Of a stretch of 9,575 bases of DNA, positions 6,207-9,575 are shown one piece after another. How positions within the stretch are numbered: the first letter of the stretch is position 1; each line of letters starts with the position of its first letter. The stretch covers positions 1 to 9,575 of the forward strand of contig QIEW01000001.1 of the NCBI GenBank assembly GCA_003230535.1, read 5' to 3'. The notes under the pieces are model-generated. The model was not told the DNA's origin, ran no database searches, and saw nothing but the letters and a program-made list of their open reading frames with translations. The position numbers and the translations under genes were made by a program. This DNA comes from a bacterium. Its GTDB lineage: Bacteria; SZUA-182; SZUA-191.

Positions 6207-6653
6207 ATGGGAAAGCGATATTCAATAGATGGCAGGGATACAAATACGCTAAACACAACAATATTAGCGTTGATTTCGGCAGCAACTATCCGGCCCAAGA
6301 TTTACGATCTTATTATGGGATCGGATGATACCCCTGCGGATAATGCGGCGGAGTATGTGCTCCAGCGGTTCACCGCTCCCGGTACTTCGACGTCGGTCAC
6401 ACCACAGCCACTTGATCCAGCTGATCCGGCTGCATTGGCATCAGCAGGTGAGGCTCATTCTGCCGAGCCTACGTACACTGCCAATCAGATCCTGCTCCAG
6501 TGGGCGCAGAACCAGCGCGCAACCTTCCGTTGGGTGGCGGCTCCAGGCGGGGAGATTGTCCTGCCGGCCAGCGCCAACAATGGCGCTGGAGTCCAGGTAA
6601 TTACCGTCACGGGCGCCGTGAATGTCAATTGCTGTGTTCATTATGAGGAGTAG
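6207..6653 (+). CDS. Conserved phage protein, function unknown
   Basis: The ATG at 6207 has a strong AGGAG (6196-6200), so I prefer it to in-frame upstream starts that would run back into the previous gene. The 148-residue product opens with KRYSIDGRDTNTLNTTILAL, then TIRPKIYDLIMGSDDTPADN, VLQRFTAPGTSTSVTPQPLD and PADPAALASAGEAHSAEPTY, and ends in a strand-rich unit (RATFRWVAAPGGEIVLPASA; VNVNCCVHYEE). It resembles conserved unassigned proteins of tailed-phage structural regions. The mixed Ala/Pro/Thr linker and final beta strands suggest a small virion decoration or fibre-associated protein, but nothing in it proves this. A strong hairpin follows its stop. Confidence 0.75.
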   Translation: MGKRYSIDGRDTNTLNTTILALISAATIRPKIYDLIMGSDDTPADNAAEYVLQRFTAPGTSTSVTPQPLDPADPAALASAGEAHSAEPTYTANQILLQWAQNQRATFRWVAAPGGEIVLPASANNGAGVQVITVTGAVNVNCCVHYEE

Positions 6654-6658
6654 CATTG

Positions 6659-6703
6659 AAAGGATATTCAAGGGGAGGGTTTACCTTCCCCTGCTTATCC
6701 TTT
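6659..6703 (+). terminator. Two-tier hairpin, likely transcription terminator
   Basis: Five bases after the stop at 6653, AAAGGATA (6659-6666) pairs perfectly with TATCCTTT (6696-6703). Inside an asymmetric internal loop, AGGGGAGGG (6671-6679) pairs with CCTTCCCCT (6684-6692) through one G-U pair, around a TTTA loop. That is about 17 base pairs in all. The outer stem ends in a four-T run, short for a classical terminator, so partial termination or mRNA end-protection is equally possible. It separates the adsorption genes from the zinc-ribbon gene block. Confidence 0.5.
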
Positions 6704-6721
6704 TGCAAGCGGGAGGTTGTC

Positions 6722-6994
6722 ATGGAGAACATTTTCCCGGGTGCTAAACTCGAGAGAAAACCTAGCGGCGCAATCATGGTCGATGGTGTGGAAGTGGCAC
6801 ATACAATGCAGTGCTGTCACTGTGGGAAGCATTTTATTTCTGTCAAAGGGTCCGGTATCAGGAGAGGTTTTTGTCTGCGATGTCATAAGATTACCTGCGG
6901 CGATCCTGGATGTGATGCTTGCATACCAGCAGAAATGAAGCTTGAGATCATAGAAAATCAAGAAACCAGAAGGATTATAATTGCGGAACGATAA
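6722..6994 (+). CDS. Small cysteine-rich zinc-ribbon phage protein
   Basis: The 90-residue protein has eight cysteines in a compact pattern: C31-C32-H-C34, then C51-x2-C54, C59, and C64-x2-C67 (MQCCHCGKHF, GFCLRCHKITCGDPGCDACI). This is the look of one or two zinc-binding knuckles. Flanks are MENIFPGAKLERKPSGAIMV at the start and a charged Glu/Arg tail. The ATG at 6722 follows GGGAGG with good spacing; an in-frame TTG at 6656 is rejected because it would translate through the hairpin at 6659-6703. Similar small Cys-rich proteins sit among tail genes of prophages without an assigned role. DNA, RNA or protein binding is possible. The next ATG follows its stop directly. Confidence 0.72.
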   Translation: MENIFPGAKLERKPSGAIMVDGVEVAHTMQCCHCGKHFISVKGSGIRRGFCLRCHKITCGDPGCDACIPAEMKLEIIENQETRRIIIAER

Positions 6995-7699
6995 ATGAAA
7001 CTGTGGCAATACCAACAATTAGCTGAACCTGTTAGTCTGGAACCGGAGGCGACGGCTGTTTTAAAATGGTTTAGCCAGAGCCCTGATCCTGTGCGGCTGA
7101 GTAGGTTTAGGGCGGCGGTTTTCGCTTCAAGCCTGGCGTTTGTGGTTGTTGTTGCCGCACCTATAGTCCCGCCGGTGGATGCCTGGCACGTTCAGTCTTC
7201 GGAGCCGGTTCGAGCTGCTGTGAGCCATGCTTATGTTGTGCCGACCACAAGGCCGGTACTACCGCCTGCTCCGCCGCCTGTTCCACCCGTTGAATCATGG
7301 GTTCAACCAATAGCCGAACCGGTTAGGATTGCCAGACCACCCGTTTATACCAGTCCGGCCTTTGTGGAAATTGTTTCTGTCCCTGTCCCCGATATGGACT
7401 CTTGGTTCCAGCCGATATCTACCCCAACCAGAAGGATTGTTGGCGCCGGCTACCTTATGTCGCCACCAGAGATTTATCTTAAGCCAATTCCTTTAGTGGA
7501 CACCTGGTATCAGGAATTATGCAGACCGGTTTTGCCTCGGTTTCATCCATATTATTATCCGACGATCGATGCCAGGGCGGAACTGGCGGTTATTTCCATA
7601 GCTGGACTTGACTTGAAATACCCACAGATAGAATGGCAGGTCAAAAATGGCCAAATTGAATGGCTGGCAGAGGAAGGACAGATTGAATGGGAATCGTGA
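6995..7699 (+). CDS. Tryptophan/PV-repeat, proline-rich phage protein
   Basis: The 234-residue protein is built from imperfect repeats of about 35 residues, each opening with Trp, then Q/S and 'EPV' or similar: WQYQQLAEPV (4), WFSQSPDPVR (25), WHVQSSEPVR (64), WVQPIAEPVR (102), WFQPISTPTR (137) and WYQELCRPVL (171). Proline-rich connectors such as PVLPPAPPPVPPVE link them. The C-terminus carries three QIEW units nine residues apart (211, 220, 229). A hydrophobic run (about 42-56) is part of a repeat connector and need not be a membrane segment. Similar W-x-x-L-S-E-P-V-R repeat proteins occur beside phage tail genes with unknown role. A thin fibre or assembly scaffold is a guess. The start abuts the zinc-ribbon stop, and the end overlaps the next gene by 13 bases. 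Confidence 0.7.
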   Translation: MKLWQYQQLAEPVSLEPEATAVLKWFSQSPDPVRLSRFRAAVFASSLAFVVVVAAPIVPPVDAWHVQSSEPVRAAVSHAYVVPTTRPVLPPAPPPVPPVESWVQPIAEPVRIARPPVYTSPAFVEIVSVPVPDMDSWFQPISTPTRRIVGAGYLMSPPEIYLKPIPLVDTWYQELCRPVLPRFHPYYYPTIDARAELAVISIAGLDLKYPQIEWQVKNGQIEWLAEEGQIEWES

Positions 7700-8037
7700 A
7701 TGGAAACGGTGGAATTAGGGCTGGCGATACAGATCCTATTCCACTCAGTCTGCTGCTTGATGACGGGGTAACACCTATCGACCTGACGGGAATTAGCGGT
7801 CTGACACTGAGGATGGAGGATACCGCCGATGGAACTACCAAGAACTTCACGACTCCGAAGTTTATCGTCATAGATGCCCTCCTCGGGAAAGTGAAACTTT
7901 CCCCGGCAGCGGATGATTTCCCAGATGCCGCCCGATACGAATACTGCGTATCATTCACCGATGGAGCCGGGAAAATTCATACCGTCCCGAAACAGAAGAA
8001 CTACACCTGCGTAGTAATAAAAAAAATAGGACCCTGA
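7687..8037 (+). CDS. BppU N-terminal-like (Ig-fold) baseplate/tail protein
   Basis: The 116-residue product reads as one Ig-like beta-sandwich: AGDTDPIPLSLLLDDGVTPI, DLTGISGLTLRMEDTADGTT, GKVKLSPAADDFPDAARYEY, and a closing strand YTCVVIKKIG. The order (polar GDT opening, 'DLTG' turn, 'R-E' strand, 'G-V-L-P-D' and final 'Y-E' strand) follows the N-terminal domain of BppU-type upper baseplate proteins. Those are normally much longer, so this is a stand-alone domain. It starts within the last codons of the upstream repeat protein, with AGGAAGGA just before the ATG at 7687, implying coupling. It may be an adaptor anchoring a fibre. Fold confidence is fair; specific function is inferred. Confidence 0.68.
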   Translation: MGIVNGNGGIRAGDTDPIPLSLLLDDGVTPIDLTGISGLTLRMEDTADGTTKNFTTPKFIVIDALLGKVKLSPAADDFPDAARYEYCVSFTDGAGKIHTVPKQKNYTCVVIKKIGP

Positions 8038-8049
8038 AAAAGGGAGGCA

Positions 8050-8205
8050 ATGCGGGAGGCGGCCACCTCCCCCCGACCTGTGAACCCAGGCCACACACAT
8101 AATGTGCTGCTCCCCCATCGCAATGACGTTACAATTGTAGCGATATTTTTTTTGCCTGCACAAGTAATAATTTTGGCAATGGGGAGGTGGAAAGGAGTAA
8201 CATGA
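8050..8205 (+). CDS. Possible 51-residue single-span membrane peptide
   Basis: An open frame from the ATG at 8050 to the TGA at 8203-8205 encodes a polar, Pro/His-rich start (SPRPVNPGHTHNVLLPHRND) followed by one hydrophobic stretch (VTIVAIFFLPAQVIILAMG) and a basic tail (RWKGVT). Two features favour a gene. AGGGAGG lies directly upstream, though only about two bases from the ATG. The stop overlaps the methyltransferase start as ATGA, a classic coupling. Against it are two hairpins within the frame and a run of eight T that supplies the IFFL part of the hydrophobic segment. If real, its size and single span would allow a holin-like or small membrane role, unproven. Confidence 0.35.
   Translation: MREAATSPRPVNPGHTHNVLLPHRNDVTIVAIFFLPAQVIILAMGRWKGVT
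8054..8071 (+). other. GGGAGG/CCTCCC hairpin
   Basis: GGGAGG (8054-8059) pairs perfectly with CCTCCC (8066-8071) around a six-base loop. It lies 16 bases after the stop of the BppU-like gene. No T-run follows, so alone it is not an intrinsic terminator; it may protect the mRNA 3' end or fold with the purine-rich repeat GGGAGG at 8042-8047, which could compete for the same CCTCCC. Confidence 0.4.
8117..8153 (+). terminator. Candidate intrinsic terminator before the methyltransferase
   Basis: ATCGC (8117-8121) pairs with GCGAT (8140-8144), and the stem extends inward past an A-A mismatch through ATGA/TTGT with wobble pairs. A run of eight T follows at 8146-8153. This is a moderate stem with a good T-tract. 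It would end the tail transcript and make the methyltransferase separately expressed. It conflicts with reading 8050-8205 as a gene, and one of the two readings is probably wrong. Confidence 0.42.
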
Positions 8206-8966
8206 AAAGCTTTTTATCGTACCTGGGCGGCAAGTCTTTGCTGACTAAAAAAATTATCTCTTTGATGCCCGAACATACGTGCTATGTGGAAGTATTTGCC
8301 GGAGCAGCCTGGTTACTTTTCAAGAAAGAAGAATCCCAAGTCGAAATAATTAATGATATTAACATGGATTTGGTTACATTATACCGGGTAATAAAACACC
8401 ATCTGGAGGAATTTATAAGGTATTTTAAGTGGGTATTAGTAGCGCGGGATGAGTTTGAGAGATTTGTGGTGGAAGATCCGAACACTCTCACGGATATACA
8501 GCGGGCAGTACGGTTTTACTATCTTTTGAAGGCTGGATTTGCCAGCAGAATAATCAATCCTACCCTTTCAATTTCAACGCTTAGAAAATCTAATTTTAAT
8601 CTGCTTCGGATTGAAGAAGACCTCTCCGCCGCCCACTTACGGCTATCCAGGGTTTATATCGAAAACTTATCTTATGAACGTATTCTAAGCCGATTCGATA
8701 AACCCCATACTTTCTTTTACGTGGATCCGCCATATTGGGGCTATGAGGATTATTATGGGAAAGAGATCTTCAACCGAGATGATTTTGAGAAATTGAAAGA
8801 CATCCTATTGGAGCTTAAGGGAAAATTTATCATGTCCATTAATGATAAACAGGAGATAAGAGAGTTATTTAAGGAGTTTTATATAACTGAAGTGGAAACG
8901 TCTTATAGCTGTGCAGGGGCACATAGAAAGAAGAAGGTCTCGGAACTGTTAATAAGAAACTATTGA
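8202..8966 (+). CDS. D12-class N6-adenine DNA methyltransferase (Dam-like)
   Basis: The 254-residue enzyme transfers a methyl group from S-adenosylmethionine to adenine N6 in a specific DNA sequence. An N-terminal LGGKSLL (8-14) precedes the cofactor motif YVEVFAGAAWLLF (28-40), and DPPY (175-178, in FFYVDPPYWGYEDYYG) is the catalytic motif IV of N6-adenine methylases. IINDIN (49-54) is the usual follow-on of the D12 family. Length is normal for Dam-like enzymes. I chose the ATG at 8202 because AGGAG sits five to six bases before it; an in-frame GTG at 8187 lacks such a site. No restriction endonuclease is beside it, so it looks like an orphan phage methylase for restriction evasion or regulation. 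It is visibly more AT-rich than the tail genes, suggesting separate acquisition. Target sequence unknown. Confidence 0.92.
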   Translation: MKSFLSYLGGKSLLTKKIISLMPEHTCYVEVFAGAAWLLFKKEESQVEIINDINMDLVTLYRVIKHHLEEFIRYFKWVLVARDEFERFVVEDPNTLTDIQRAVRFYYLLKAGFASRIINPTLSISTLRKSNFNLLRIEEDLSAAHLRLSRVYIENLSYERILSRFDKPHTFFYVDPPYWGYEDYYGKEIFNRDDFEKLKDILLELKGKFIMSINDKQEIRELFKEFYITEVETSYSCAGAHRKKKVSELLIRNY

Positions 8967-9113
8967 TCAGAAGAAATAAAATCCAACAGGGTTTGATTTA
9001 TGCGATTTTGAAGGGAAAATGTGTGAGGTTTTGTGTGTAAAACGAAGGAAAAATCAAATCGGATTTGACACAGTCAAATGGCTAAATATGGCCAATTATA
9101 CCGTTTTTCGCTT
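8967..9113. other. AT-rich non-coding stretch after the methyltransferase
   Basis: These 147 bases between the methyltransferase stop and the transposase remnant contain no credible gene. They are AT-rich with GTGTG repeats (around 9021-9037) and the overlapping palindromes described separately. A TTGACA at 9065-9070 resembles a -35 box, but no good -10 is found at 16-18 bases. The stretch may include the broken edge of the insertion sequence or a prophage attachment region; neither can be shown here. Confidence 0.5.
9054..9079. repeat. Overlapping palindromes TCAAATC-G-GATTTGA and ATTTGAC-ACA-GTCAAAT
   Basis: TCAAATC (9054-9060) and GATTTGA (9062-9068) form a perfect inverted repeat around one G. 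The second arm is reused: ATTTGAC (9063-9069) is also the perfect inverse of GTCAAAT (9073-9079) with an ACA loop. The middle arm can pair with either side but not both. A TTGACA hexamer sits inside it. This may be an operator or an insertion-sequence scar; no partner gene proves either. Confidence 0.5.
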
Positions 9114-9575
9114 TCAAATACACCTCGCCGCTATATTAGCCGTGCGGAAGTAAATCTCCCGTTCTACCTCCGCTTGATGGGCATACAGAAAACCCAGCGC
9201 CCGATACAAATGCTGCAACTCTATCCCTTCAGCGCCGGTAAAAAAAATATCCTCCTGCATCCAGCGCAGATTATCCCGCTTGGAGCTGGGAGCCAGGCAA
9301 CGGTTTATCACCATGGCAAGCATAGCCCGCTCTAGCGGGGTGGAATATCCCTTCTGTTCTAGGAGTTGGTGAGAAAAGTTTATCCAAGCCCAGCTTCCGC
9401 CACAGCCCCTCCAGCAGAGCTACCGGGCCGTAAGCAGTGGAGGAGATGATTTGCAGATTGGGGTCGGGCTCATCCTGCACCAGGGTCCGTGACCCCAAAT
9501 CCACCCCTTGGCAGACCCGCAGGATACTTTTGGCCAGGCGCTTTAACGACTCCTTATCCAGATGCTCCGCCCGGC
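9114..9575 (-). pseudogene. IS1634-family transposase remnant, frameshifted and truncated
   Basis: On the minus strand, entering from the right edge, the frame reads AEHLDKESLKRLAKSILRV, then GSRTLVQDEPDPNLQII and ALLEGLWRKLGLDKL, the N-terminal region of IS1634-type DDE transposases. At the four-base run 9374-9377 the frame shifts. The adjacent frame continues HQLLEQKGYSTPLERAMLAM, VINRCLAPSSKRDNLRWMQE and IELQHLYRALGFLYAHQAEV to REIYFRTANI, then diverges into AARCI and a stop at 9114. A complete member would go on for several hundred residues, with the first catalytic Asp soon after this point. The catalytic core is therefore missing and the gene must be inactive. The true start lies beyond the window. 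The deletion joint is near 9125-9135. Confidence 0.82.

Noticed and set aside
6656-6721. TTG start at 6656 for the zinc-ribbon gene
   Set aside because: It would translate through the strong hairpin; the ATG at 6722 has GGGAGG immediately upstream.
8187-8201. GTG start at 8187 for the methyltransferase
   Set aside because: The family-like start and the AGGAG site both point to the ATG at 8202.
9065-9093. Promoter based on TTGACA at 9065
   Set aside because: No good -10 hexamer lies 16-18 bases downstream and no plus-strand gene follows.
9078-9335. Plus-strand frame opposite the transposase remnant
   Set aside because: It is antisense to clear transposase sequence and its product resembles nothing I recognise.
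1-9575. CRISPR arrays, tRNA or rRNA genes
   Set aside because: No regularly spaced direct repeats or cloverleaf/rRNA-like sequence was seen by eye; a tRNA scan was not possible.

Overview
This window is the distal tail and host-adsorption module of a Mu-like (contractile-tailed) prophage, read left to right on the plus strand. It ends in a DNA methyltransferase gene and a decayed IS1634-type transposase on the minus strand. Gene order at the left end (baseplate J-like protein, then a YmfQ/Mu gp48-type protein, then fibre-type genes) is the order established for Mu-like tails. The host cannot be named from the sequence. Moderate GC, Shine-Dalgarno-led phage genes and the style of the small tail-end proteins suit an anaerobic bacterium of the Desulfobacterota or Clostridia kind, but this is a weak inference.

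Layout. Positions 2-711 hold the C-terminal part of a baseplate J-like protein, cut by the window edge, carrying an inserted beta-rich domain and a probable frameshift near its C-terminus. Positions 723-1304 encode the YmfQ/gp48 protein. After a pair of tiny hairpins come three tandem paralogous tail-collar-domain genes (1344-3071) whose DNA shows mosaic exchange. Then follow a sialidase-like beta-propeller (3081-4199), an Ig-like accessory tail protein (4202-4834), a small conserved phage protein (4834-5211) and a right-handed beta-helix protein (5224-6180). A phage protein of unknown role (6207-6653) closes this block before a strong hairpin. The next block encodes a zinc-ribbon protein (6722-6994), a W/PV-repeat protein (6995-7699), a BppU-N-like protein (7687-8037), a possible 51-residue membrane peptide (8050-8205) and a D12-class adenine methyltransferase (8202-8966). 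The right end is a short AT-rich palindromic stretch followed by the truncated, frameshifted transposase (9114-9575).

How they fit together. Baseplate J and YmfQ/gp48 belong to the baseplate wedge. The collar, propeller, Ig-like and beta-helix proteins are the likely surface-contact proteins, unusually many for one tail. The methyltransferase is a typical phage cargo gene without a visible restriction partner. The two clear frameshifts (baseplate J and the transposase) each lie at a run of four T. They may be real decay or assembly error, so the prophage cannot be called intact or defective from this window alone.
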